From Bacteroidales bacterium (GTDB taxonomy: Bacteria > Bacteroidota > Bacteroidia > Bacteroidales > Lentimicrobiaceae): a stretch of 8,213 bases of DNA. The DNA is taken from the NCBI GenBank assembly GCA_022837485.1, contig JALHHH010000090.1, positions 1 through 8,213 on the forward strand, written 5' to 3'. This document shows positions 1 to 6,613 of this stretch, piece after piece. Position numbers and translations under genes: made by a program. Positions within the stretch are counted from its first letter, which is position 1; every line of letters begins with the position of its first letter. The notes beneath the pieces are model-generated. The model was not told the origin of the DNA. It saw nothing but the letters and a program-made list of their open reading frames with translations, and ran no database searches.

Positions 1-652
1 CCAGCCGGTCTGATTCGTAAACAAAAATACCATTTTCCCTGAATGCTGCAACAATCATAGCTTTTGCTACGGTTGCGGCATGAATTCCTCTGTATTTTTT
101 TAACTTTCCAATTAATAGTGGTTGGACGATTTTCATAATGAATTTTCCGGCTTCTTCGCCAAACCGGTATTCCGATCTGATACCAAGCAGCATTGAAGGT
201 CGAACTATGCTTAAATTATTAAAGTTTAGCCTTCGCAGGGAATTCTCGACGGCACCCTTGGTTCTCAGATAGTTGTTGCTACTGTTTGGATTTGCCCCTA
301 TGGAGGAAATCAGAACAAACGACGACACTCCATTTGCGGCCGCAATGCGTCCGATATTAAGCACCAGGTCGTGGTCGGTACGATAGAAACTGGCTTTGCT
401 TCCTGCTTTTTTTATGGTTGTTCCTATGCAACAGAACAGGTGATTACCTCTGATTATGTCCGCAACTCCTTCAGGATTTTCAGGATCATAAGGAATCTGA
501 GATATTTTGGGGTTTTGGAGCGGAAGAAGATTCCTTACAAATAGTAACACTTTTTCGTAGCGATGGTCTTCTGCAAGAATATTGGTTACAAAACTTCCGG
601 TAAGTCCGCTTGCTCCGAAAACAATTGCCTTTAAATTTGTGCTGTAACTCAT
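1..652 (-). CDS. HTATIP2/TIP30-like NAD(P)-binding atypical SDR (3' end outside window)
   Basis: The frame opens at ATG 650-652 and stays open to the left edge, giving 217 complete codons. A Rossmann nucleotide-binding motif, GASGLTG, sits at residues 13-19. A CCIGTT segment follows the predicted fourth strand, then SSIGANPNSSNNYLRTKGAVE, where Y-L-R-T-K fits the SDR YxxxK active-site pattern, then IVRPSMLLG. The order and spacing match the HTATIP2 (TIP30/CC3) group of atypical short-chain dehydrogenases, which bind NADPH and are usually about 215-240 aa, so probably only a few codons are missing. No signal peptide is visible, so it should be cytosolic. The start lies 17 nt after the stop of the MFS transporter gene, which suggests co-transcription. 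The substrate is unknown. Flavin reductases of the BLVRB type share this general fold, but a flavin role here would be guesswork. The family call is firm; the function is not. Confidence 0.85.
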   Translation of the reverse strand, partial: MSYSTNLKAIVFGASGLTGSFVTNILAEDHRYEKVLLFVRNLLPLQNPKISQIPYDPENPEGVADIIRGNHLFCCIGTTIKKAGSKASFYRTDHDLVLNIGRIAAANGVSSFVLISSIGANPNSSNNYLRTKGAVENSLRRLNFNNLSIVRPSMLLGIRSEYRFGEEAGKFIMKIVQPLLIGKLKKYRGIHAATVAKAMIVAAFRENGIFVYESDRL

Positions 653-669
653 GATTGGTTTTAAGTGGT

Positions 670-2034
670 TTATGTTCTGATTTTACCTCGTTTCATCGAA
701 AAAAAGGTTCCGGCAACGCTTATCAGGGCAAATACTATAAAGGCATACCGTATGCTGCTTAAAAGTCCTTCCGTATTTTCGATTCCGGAGGATCCTTTGC
801 CCATGATAAGTGCAAACATCAGCATGCTTATGCCCATACTTACGGTTTGTCCGGTCAGTCGCATTGTCCCAAGTGTTGCAGATGCCACACCGTAATGTGA
901 AGGATTTACCGAACTCATAACGGCATTCGTATTCGGAGATGAGAACAGTGCAAACCCCAGTCCGAGAATCATTTGCAGTATGATGATAAAGGAAAGGCTG
1001 CTGCCGGCATCCAGAAAGGCAAATGCTCCGAGTCCAATTACAGTAAGCCCCATCCCTGCTGATGCCACAATGGCTGGTTCGATTCGGTCGCTGAGTCGCC
1101 CTGCCAGAGGCGATAACAAGGTCATTACAACGGGCTGGGCCATCAGAATAAGCCCCGTTTGTGCCGGTGGTAGTCCCCTGACCTGCTGAAGGTAAAAACT
1201 CAAAAGGAATACCAGGGCAAACGTTGCGCTGTAGTTTATGAAAGCAGCGAGATTCGAAAAGATAAATACCTGATTTCCTTTAAATACGTTCATTTCCAGA
1301 AGGGGAGAGGCCGTATGGTTTTCGATACGGACAAAAAGAAAAAATCCTGCAATTCCCAGTCCAAAAGGCAATAGCCCTTCAAATCCGGGCAATTTTGGAA
1401 ACCCGTAGATGATAAGAGCCAGGCTGATTCCGTAAACCAGACTTCCTTTGAGATCGAATGTCCCGGTTCCGGAAGGTTTATGATCGGTTTTCAGATGTCT
1501 GATCGCTATTGGCAGAGTGATGATTCCCAGTATGGCTATAAATGCAAAGATGCTTCTCCAGCCTAAGGATGAGGTCAGGACTCCGCCAATGGTTGGTCCC
1601 AGACTTAAACCCAGGTACACGGATGCAACGTTGATTCCCAGTACTTTCCCCCGTTCAGCCTTGGGATATGCCGAGGTGAGGATCGCAACTGCCGTAGCGT
1701 AGAGGAGCGCTCCTCCTGCACCGTTTACCACGCGGGCAGTGATAAGCGTAACCTTATCGCCGGCAATTGCTGAAGCCAGCGCGGCAAGTATGAAAACGAC
1801 AAGACCTCCGATAAAAAATCGTTTACGGCCAAGGTTGTCGGCCAAACGTCCGAACGGTAGAAGAAAAATGGCTGCAGCAAGCAAGTAGGCCGTTGATACC
1901 CATCCCAGTTCAATGGTGTTCATCCCAAGTTCGGATCCCATCCGCGGAAGCGCAACATTGATGGCCGATCCCATAAACGGAGTCAGAAAGGAGCTTAGTG
2001 TAGTAACAAAGAGTACAGAATGACGGGAGCTCAT
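670..2034 (-). CDS. DHA2-type (14-TM) MFS transporter, candidate flavin permease
   Basis: This 454-aa integral inner-membrane protein starts at ATG 2032-2034. MFS motif A appears as GRLADNLGRKRF at residues 62-73 and, degenerate, as AGRLSDR at 311-317. Motif C, typical of proton antiporters, is GLSLGPTIGG at 142-151. The segment at about 193-255, with two extra hydrophobic stretches and ending in a PLLEMNVFKGNQVF-like sequence, is characteristic of 14-TM DHA2 (EmrB/QacA-like) proteins. Most relatives are annotated as multidrug exporters, but DHA2 also contains RibZ, a reported riboflavin transporter. Its position two genes downstream of an FMN-riboswitch-controlled receptor makes flavin uptake a reasonable hypothesis. 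A 159-nt gap separates it from the preceding gene, so it may have its own promoter; it is closely coupled to the SDR gene downstream. The family is certain, the substrate is inferred. Confidence 0.92.
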   Translation of the reverse strand: MSSRHSVLFVTTLSSFLTPFMGSAINVALPRMGSELGMNTIELGWVSTAYLLAAAIFLLPFGRLADNLGRKRFFIGGLVVFILAALASAIAGDKVTLITARVVNGAGGALLYATAVAILTSAYPKAERGKVLGINVASVYLGLSLGPTIGGVLTSSLGWRSIFAFIAILGIITLPIAIRHLKTDHKPSGTGTFDLKGSLVYGISLALIIYGFPKLPGFEGLLPFGLGIAGFFLFVRIENHTASPLLEMNVFKGNQVFIFSNLAAFINYSATFALVFLLSFYLQQVRGLPPAQTGLILMAQPVVMTLLSPLAGRLSDRIEPAIVASAGMGLTVIGLGAFAFLDAGSSLSFIIILQMILGLGFALFSSPNTNAVMSSVNPSHYGVASATLGTMRLTGQTVSMGISMLMFALIMGKGSSGIENTEGLLSSIRYAFIVFALISVAGTFFSMKRGKIRT

Positions 2035-2048
2035 GATGCGTTTTTATG

Positions 2049-2076
2049 CAAAAATAGCGAAAATAGCTGCATCAAT
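2049..2076 (-). promoter_or_regulatory. Possible weak Bacteroidota-type promoter before the MFS gene
   Basis: On the minus strand TATTTTTG (plus 2049-2056) fits the -7 consensus TAnnTTTG, and ATTG (plus 2073-2076) could be a -33 element. The 16-nt spacing is shorter than usual, and the implied leader before ATG 2034 would be under about 15 nt, so this is only a candidate. The rest of the 159-nt gap (2035-2193) shows no gene and no convincing terminator, so read-through from the upstream genes is equally possible. Confidence 0.25.
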
Positions 2077-2193
2077 AATTTCGAAAACTCCGGCTAATCC
2101 TATGTACTCGGATTCAGTTGCTTCTGAGTTTAAGTTCCGGTGATTATTCCTGATGGCACTATTTCCTGCAAAACTTCCGTCATAAAAAGAGTA

Positions 2194-3609
2194 TTAACCA
2201 CGAAAGCCGAACAACTTGCGCGATTTTATAGTCTGGGCCACATACACGGGAACCATAGATTCCCAGGAAGGATCGTTGTTTTGTATCCGTTCCAGCACCA
2301 TAGGCGAGAATATACTCAGGTGTTTTTTATTAATGTTGGTGATGTCAAGGATTTTACGCGCAGCTACCAGATGCCGGTAGAGATATCCGGAATCTTCCGG
2401 GAGGCTGAGGTCCTCCGATTTCATGATTTCTCCGGTGCCGGCCCGAATGGAAGGATAAACGTACATTTTCATGTTTTCGGGGAACAGATTTCCGAAGGCT
2501 TCAAGCATTCCACCCTTTAAATCGGTGTAATAGTGTTTGTCAAACACCTTTTCTAGGGTGTCGACGCCAATTACAATGCGAAGTTTGTTGATGCGGAATC
2601 CTGAGAAGTAATTTACCAGTTTGTAGAACTCCCTGAAACCGCTTACCATAACGTTTTGTCCCATGCCGTTAAGCAGGTCGACACGGTCGAGGAAGTCTCG
2701 CTCGTCGATGTTGTCCTGATGCGGATTCAGCAGGTTGTGAAGGGTTATTTCACAAAAGGATAAGGTATTGTTCTTGTCGTAGTCCTCATCCTTTTTAAAT
2801 AGAGAATAGCTCGATTTCAGGATATCAAAACCGGCATAGGTTATGGGTCTGAAGCTTCCGCGAAAGGCGAGTACATTTTTCTTATAGAGCATATCGGCGG
2901 GTTCCTGAACCGTACCCGTACGGTCGAACATGATTGCGTTTGCCATGCCGTTTTTTACGAGCTGCACGGCGAGCAAGCGGTTGTCGACATAGCCAAGCTG
3001 TGGGCCGTTCATTCGGATCATCGAAATCTCAATCCGGTCGCCCGAAAGGTTATCCATGAGCGACTGAAGAAATGAATTGGGTTTGTCGTGATGATAATAA
3101 CACGCATAAATCAGGTTTACGCCGAGTATTCCAAGGGTGTTTTGCTGAAGAATGTTATCCCGTTCGTGCAGGCCCACATGAAGGATTACTTCATTGGGCT
3201 CATCGCCGGGATTGAGCTGGAAGCGGCATCCCATCCAGCCGTGACTGACGTTGTCTTTACGGTAGTTGATGGTTGAGACGGTATCCGCGAAAGCAAAGAA
3301 ACGGGTAGGCTTGTCGCGTTTATCTTTCAGAACGTTCACCAGCTCATCGTATTCGCAACGGAGCATTTCCTCGAGGCGCTGGCACGAAACATAGCGCTTG
3401 CTGGTACGGCGGTTGCTGTAGAGTGCATCGCTGTATTGCTTGTCGTACGCCGATATGCTTTTGGCTATGGTTCCGGAGGCTCCGCCGGCCTGGAAAAAGG
3501 TTCTTGAAACCTCCTGCCCTCCGCCGATTTCTGCAAATACGCCATAGGTCGACTGGTCCAGGTTAACGGTTAGGGCTTTCAGGGATGTACTCAGCGGTTG
3601 TTGTTCCAT
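2194..3609 (-). CDS. Conserved-looking 471-aa protein of unknown function
   Basis: I do not recognise a defined function. The preferred start is ATG 3607-3609 (MEQQPLSTSLKALTVNLD); an upstream in-frame TTG at 3619-3621 would add four residues but is unlikely. The protein lacks a signal peptide and hydrophobic segments, so it is probably cytosolic. The N-terminal section (about residues 20-56) is rich in glycine and looks highly constrained, including FAEIGGGQEVSRTFF followed by QAGGASGTIAKSISAYD. Later recognisable blocks are FFAFADTV, HGWMGCRFQL, LGILGVNLIYACYYH, DNLSGDRIEISMIRMNGP, and DFLDRVDLLNGMGQNVMVSG. The even mixture of charged and hydrophobic residues indicates a globular, probably enzymatic or scaffold protein. 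I believe close homologues are common in Bacteroidota, but database names for them are inconsistent and I do not rely on them. The gene starts 32 nt after the TonB receptor stop, with no terminator between, so it probably shares the FMN-riboswitch transcript. Confidence 0.88.
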   Translation of the reverse strand: MEQQPLSTSLKALTVNLDQSTYGVFAEIGGGQEVSRTFFQAGGASGTIAKSISAYDKQYSDALYSNRRTSKRYVSCQRLEEMLRCEYDELVNVLKDKRDKPTRFFAFADTVSTINYRKDNVSHGWMGCRFQLNPGDEPNEVILHVGLHERDNILQQNTLGILGVNLIYACYYHHDKPNSFLQSLMDNLSGDRIEISMIRMNGPQLGYVDNRLLAVQLVKNGMANAIMFDRTGTVQEPADMLYKKNVLAFRGSFRPITYAGFDILKSSYSLFKKDEDYDKNNTLSFCEITLHNLLNPHQDNIDERDFLDRVDLLNGMGQNVMVSGFREFYKLVNYFSGFRINKLRIVIGVDTLEKVFDKHYYTDLKGGMLEAFGNLFPENMKMYVYPSIRAGTGEIMKSEDLSLPEDSGYLYRHLVAARKILDITNINKKHLSIFSPMVLERIQNNDPSWESMVPVYVAQTIKSRKLFGFRG

Positions 3610-3641
3610 ATTCCGGGGCAATCTGATTCTGGTTGTTATAC

Positions 3642-6215
3642 TTAGAAGGATACCTTCAGCGATACGTTAAAGATACGGCCGGGCAGCCAGAATCCGGTGA
3701 AGGTGTCGATTGTGTGGGTTGATCCGTCTTCTCCTCGTATGATTGCCCGGTTGTCGAATAAATTATAACAATTAACCGATGCAATGGTTGCAAGACCTCT
3801 TATATCAAAAGTGTAACTTATAAACAAATCGCTTACCGAATAGTCGGGAATTCGGAACGGCTGTTGCCTGTCGAGCGGATTGCTGCGTCCCGTAGGATCA
3901 AAGGCTGCATATAATCTGCTGTAATGCAGCCAGTTGAAGTTTACTGTCCAGTTTTTCAGAGGGATGAGCTCTCCTGTGATTCCCAGTTGCGTTTGGGGGG
4001 CATCGCCAACATATAAATTACTGGCATAAACTTCGGTGGTTCCAAGCAAAGTCTGATTGTCGTCGTACAACTCTGCTTTTACGTCGTTTTTCCATCTCCA
4101 GTCGCCGAATGAAAACAGTCCGCCCATCGTAAGGTAATCGGTAATCCTGGCCGATCCTTCCATTTCAATGCCTTTGTGCAGGGCATCCAGTCCTCTGACA
4201 AGTGCACGGGTTTGCGTGTTGTCCTGCAGCTGTATGTTTTCCCTGCTGAGCATAGATTTATCGCCCCAGAGCGTATAGTAGGCATTCAGCCTGAGCGAAA
4301 GGCCTCCGCGTGTATAACCGTATCCTGCTTCTGCTGCGCGTATCTTCTCATTTCCCAGATCACGCACAACGGCATTGGTAAAGTTGGCAAATACAAACGT
4401 AAAGTAAGGAGCTTTGGAATAGTATCCAGCATTAAAATAAAGGTTGTGATGCCGGTCAATATTATAGTTTATTCCGGTCTTAGCATCGAATCCGGGTTTG
4501 CTTACCACTTCGCTGTGGATGTCGCCGATGTAGTTTATCCGGTCGCTTCTCCGGAACCGCGTCCCCGAAAGGGTGCCTGCCACAAAAGCACCGATGTTGC
4601 CGGAAGTGTATTCGAGCTGGCCAAACACGCTTCCGGTTTCAATGCGCGAATCCGCGTCCACGTTGATAATGTCGCCGACACCTTTAATCTGGTTGCGTCC
4701 CCCGTGGCCGGCAAGGGACCAGGCGTAGCGGTCGATCCAGAATTCTCCGCCCAGAAGATCGCTGATTTCCTCACGGAGATTGGATTTGAACGCTCTAAGG
4801 TGAATTCCCGAAATAATTTTGAACCGTTCGTTCAGCTGATGGTTCAGGGTCGATAGTGCCCCGAACCAGTAGTGACTGGCCAGGTAGTCTGATTGAATAA
4901 TTTTCGAAAAACCGTTCACATATTCTCCGTTTGCAAGCTGTGCGGAGTCTTTGTGGGTGATGTTCTGATAATAAATGGCATCCCAGTCAATCTGGTTATT
5001 TTTGCGGAACGTCAGTGCTCCTTCGCTCATAAACGATTCGGAGAATTTACCCCCGCCCGAGCCAAACGATAGATATGCCGAGCTTGACAGGCTTGTTTTA
5101 GCGTTCGGAGTCCAGTAATGGTTTATCGCGAGCTGAGGTTTGTGGTAGAAATTTTCGGAAAGGCTGTTGATTTTGCCGTTAAACATACCCCAGTTGGGGT
5201 TGTAGCGGTTGCCGAAGCGGTCGTACTGCTCTTTAGTCAGCCCGTAGGTGCGTTGTCCGTGGCGTTCGGGGGCTCCCAGGCCGGTAAAGACCAGCATGTG
5301 TTTTGCATTTATGGTTTTACTGACCGAAAGAAACCAGGCCCAGCTGTCGACATGGGTTGCATCCACGTATCCGGGTCCGCTGGTGCGTGATCCGAGAAAT
5401 GTAATTGCGATGTTGTTGTCGAGTTTTCCGGTAGAAACGCTGAAGGTGGCTTTGCGGTTACCATATCCGCTAAGGTCGTAACGCAGGGAGCCGCTTTCGT
5501 GTGCATCGGTAGTGCGGGTGATGATGTTGATGGTGCCGCCTACCGAATTCAGAGCAACCCTGGAGGCTCCCAGTCCGCGCTGCAACTGAATGCTTTGCGT
5601 GGCTTCGCCAAGTCCGGCCCAGTTCGACCAGTAAACCAGCCCGTTTTCAACGCTGCTAACGGGAATTCCGTTGAGCAGCAAGCCCAGGTTCTCCTGCTGA
5701 AATCCGCGTATGCTGATGCGGGCATCACCGGTTCCGCCGCCCAGCCGGGTGGCATAAACTCCCGGGGTCATTTTCATTATCTCGGGATATTCCTGACCTG
5801 CTGATTCCCGTTCTATGGTTGCCTTGCGAATAGTTGTTGCCGCAATGGGCGTTTCCCGTTCACGGGCGTAGGTGGAAATAACGCTTACCTCGTCCAAACC
5901 AATAAGTCCGGGGTCAAGCGATACTTCGATAAATTCGTTTTTATCCCCGGCAACAATCGCTAACTCCTGCGGTTTGTATGAAATATGTGAGAAGACAAGG
6001 GTGTGAGCTCCGTTTTCAAGAATCAGGCTGAAGTTTCCTGAGTGGTTCGAAATGGCACCTTGTCCGCTTCCCGCAATTCGGATGCTTACCCCTTCCACCG
6101 GAGATCCGCTTGCACTGTCGGTGATTCTGCCTTTAACAGGGTTGCCGGCATTGAGGTTTAGTGTTCCGGCGATCAGTAAAAGAAGTACACTTATCCGGAT
6201 AATGCAGTTTTTCAT
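3642..6215 (-). CDS. TonB-dependent outer-membrane receptor under an FMN riboswitch (predicted flavin receptor)
   Basis: This 857-aa protein is predicted to import a substrate across the outer membrane using TonB-ExbBD energy. The chosen start is ATG 6213-6215, because it puts a signal peptide right at the N-terminus (MKNC, a LLLLIAG core, cleavage near LNLNAG at 20-25). An in-frame TTG at 6261-6263 would add 16 residues, but it overlaps the terminator U-tract. Residues 25-102 form a carboxypeptidase-regulatory-like domain (PVKGRITD, GNFSL, HTLVFSHISYKP). LDEVSVIS at 107-114 is a plausible TonB box. The plug spans about 118-235 (IRGFQQENLGLLLNGIPV, GGTINIITR). The rest is beta-barrel, ending in LKVSF with the C-terminal aromatic expected for BAM insertion. 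No SusD partner follows, so it is more like a vitamin or cofactor receptor than a glycan one. The FMN riboswitch upstream points to riboflavin, FMN or a related flavin as ligand; that is inference from regulation. Confidence 0.95.
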   Translation of the reverse strand: MKNCIIRISVLLLLIAGTLNLNAGNPVKGRITDSASGSPVEGVSIRIAGSGQGAISNHSGNFSLILENGAHTLVFSHISYKPQELAIVAGDKNEFIEVSLDPGLIGLDEVSVISTYARERETPIAATTIRKATIERESAGQEYPEIMKMTPGVYATRLGGGTGDARISIRGFQQENLGLLLNGIPVSSVENGLVYWSNWAGLGEATQSIQLQRGLGASRVALNSVGGTINIITRTTDAHESGSLRYDLSGYGNRKATFSVSTGKLDNNIAITFLGSRTSGPGYVDATHVDSWAWFLSVSKTINAKHMLVFTGLGAPERHGQRTYGLTKEQYDRFGNRYNPNWGMFNGKINSLSENFYHKPQLAINHYWTPNAKTSLSSSAYLSFGSGGGKFSESFMSEGALTFRKNNQIDWDAIYYQNITHKDSAQLANGEYVNGFSKIIQSDYLASHYWFGALSTLNHQLNERFKIISGIHLRAFKSNLREEISDLLGGEFWIDRYAWSLAGHGGRNQIKGVGDIINVDADSRIETGSVFGQLEYTSGNIGAFVAGTLSGTRFRRSDRINYIGDIHSEVVSKPGFDAKTGINYNIDRHHNLYFNAGYYSKAPYFTFVFANFTNAVVRDLGNEKIRAAEAGYGYTRGGLSLRLNAYYTLWGDKSMLSRENIQLQDNTQTRALVRGLDALHKGIEMEGSARITDYLTMGGLFSFGDWRWKNDVKAELYDDNQTLLGTTEVYASNLYVGDAPQTQLGITGELIPLKNWTVNFNWLHYSRLYAAFDPTGRSNPLDRQQPFRIPDYSVSDLFISYTFDIRGLATIASVNCYNLFDNRAIIRGEDGSTHTIDTFTGFWLPGRIFNVSLKVSF

Positions 6216-6261
6216 GGTATTGTTGTTTTTCTGGTTTCCGTAGTATTTTCTTCCGGAAAAC

Positions 6262-6290
6262 AAAAAGCCCCGGAAGGAAATCTCCGGGGC
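6262..6290 (-). terminator. Riboswitch expression-platform terminator
   Basis: On the minus strand GCCCCGGA (6283-6290) pairs perfectly with TCCGGGGC (6267-6274) around a short loop, followed directly by five Ts (6262-6266), one G and more Ts. This is a strong GC-rich intrinsic terminator. It lies downstream of the FMN aptamer and 46 nt before the receptor start codon, so it cannot be ending a gene and is best read as the conditional OFF structure. Confidence 0.88.
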
Positions 6291-6312
6291 AGAATACCGT
6301 AATGCGGCCTGT

Positions 6313-6342
6313 CAGCACATTCGTGCTGCAGGTAGCCTTGCA
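6313..6342 (-). other. Linker hairpins between FMN aptamer and terminator
   Basis: The linker can form CAGCAC-GAAT-GTGCTG (6 bp, plus 6313-6328), or alternatively pair CTGCA and GG with CC and TGCAG just upstream (plus about 6325-6342). The two structures share CAG bases and so exclude each other. They may help time or space folding of the expression platform; no protein-binding motif is recognisable. Confidence 0.4.
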
Positions 6343-6343
6343 G

Positions 6344-6466
6344 ATTCTTCTTCCATCCAGACTATACTGTCGGTACCGGAATTCAACCGGTTCAGTCCCC
6401 TGGTATGTAACAAAGGGAGTCGCGGACTATACCGCCGGTCGGGAATTACACCCTGCCCTGAAGAAT
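6344..6466 (-). ncRNA. FMN riboswitch (RFN element)
   Basis: Read on the minus strand, the segment carries the hallmark blocks of the RFN element in order: AGGGCAGGGTGTAATTCCC, ACCGGCGGT, GTCCGCGAC, GGTTGAATTCC, ACCGACAGTATAGTC and GGATGGAAGAAG. The closing stem P1 is exact: ATTCTTC (plus 6460-6466) pairs with GAAGAAT (plus 6344-6350). This class senses flavin mononucleotide and normally reduces expression when FMN is plentiful. A terminator follows about 54 nt later, and the next gene is the TonB-dependent receptor, so the predicted logic is high FMN, terminator forms, receptor off. Conservation of the joining segments indicates a functional aptamer and not a relic. Confidence 0.96.
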
Positions 6467-6474
6467 TATGGGCG

Positions 6475-6504
6475 CAAAAGTAATTATTTTTTGGAAAATG
6501 CAAG
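6475..6504 (-). promoter_or_regulatory. Bacteroidota-type promoter for the riboswitch transcript
   Basis: On the minus strand TACTTTTG (plus 6475-6482) matches the -7 consensus TAnnTTTG, and CTTG (plus 6501-6504) stands as the -33 element with 18 nt between. The expected start of transcription, a few bases past the -7 box, falls at about 6468-6471, immediately before the 5' strand of aptamer stem P1. The upstream flank is A/T-rich. The exact consensus match and the fit with the RNA start make this a good call. Confidence 0.7.
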
Positions 6505-6537
6505 ATCCGCAGATGTTTTAAAGTTTAAACGAACAGT

Positions 6538-6577
6538 AAAAATTGAACCGGCAGGCGATATGCTCCTGCCGGTTCAA
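6538..6577 (-). terminator. Intrinsic terminator of the surface-protein gene
   Basis: A perfect 13-bp inverted repeat, TTGAACCGGCAGG / CCTGCCGGTTCAA (plus 6543-6555 and 6565-6577), encloses a 9-nt loop. On the minus strand it is followed by five Ts (6538-6542). It lies 36 nt after the stop of the T9SS protein and separates that gene from the riboswitch promoter. No T-run follows on the plus strand, so it acts on minus-strand transcripts. Confidence 0.92.
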
Positions 6578-6613
6578 CCCGAATTAATAACGCCCCAATT
6601 AAGGGGGAGGGGT

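Noticed and set aside
2035..2193. Small gene or terminator in the gap before the MFS gene
   Set aside because: No open frame with a plausible start and no hairpin with a T-run is visible; only short, weak inverted repeats occur.
4176..4856. 226-codon open frame on the plus strand inside the receptor gene
   Set aside because: It lies wholly antisense to a clear TonB-dependent receptor, has no recognisable domain or initiation context, and is explained by codon bias of the opposite strand.
6216..6263. Upstream TTG start for the receptor
   Set aside because: It would push the signal peptide 16 residues inside and start translation in the terminator U-tract; ATG 6215 gives a normal signal peptide.
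6344..6466. Cobalamin or thiamine (TPP) riboswitch, more usual before TonB receptors
   Set aside because: The conserved blocks and closing stem match the FMN element throughout; no B12-box or THI-box motifs are present.
6543..6577. Inverted repeat as an insertion-sequence end or recombination site
   Set aside because: There is no transposase or target duplication nearby, and the repeat is followed by a T-run on the minus strand just after a stop codon, which is a standard terminator.
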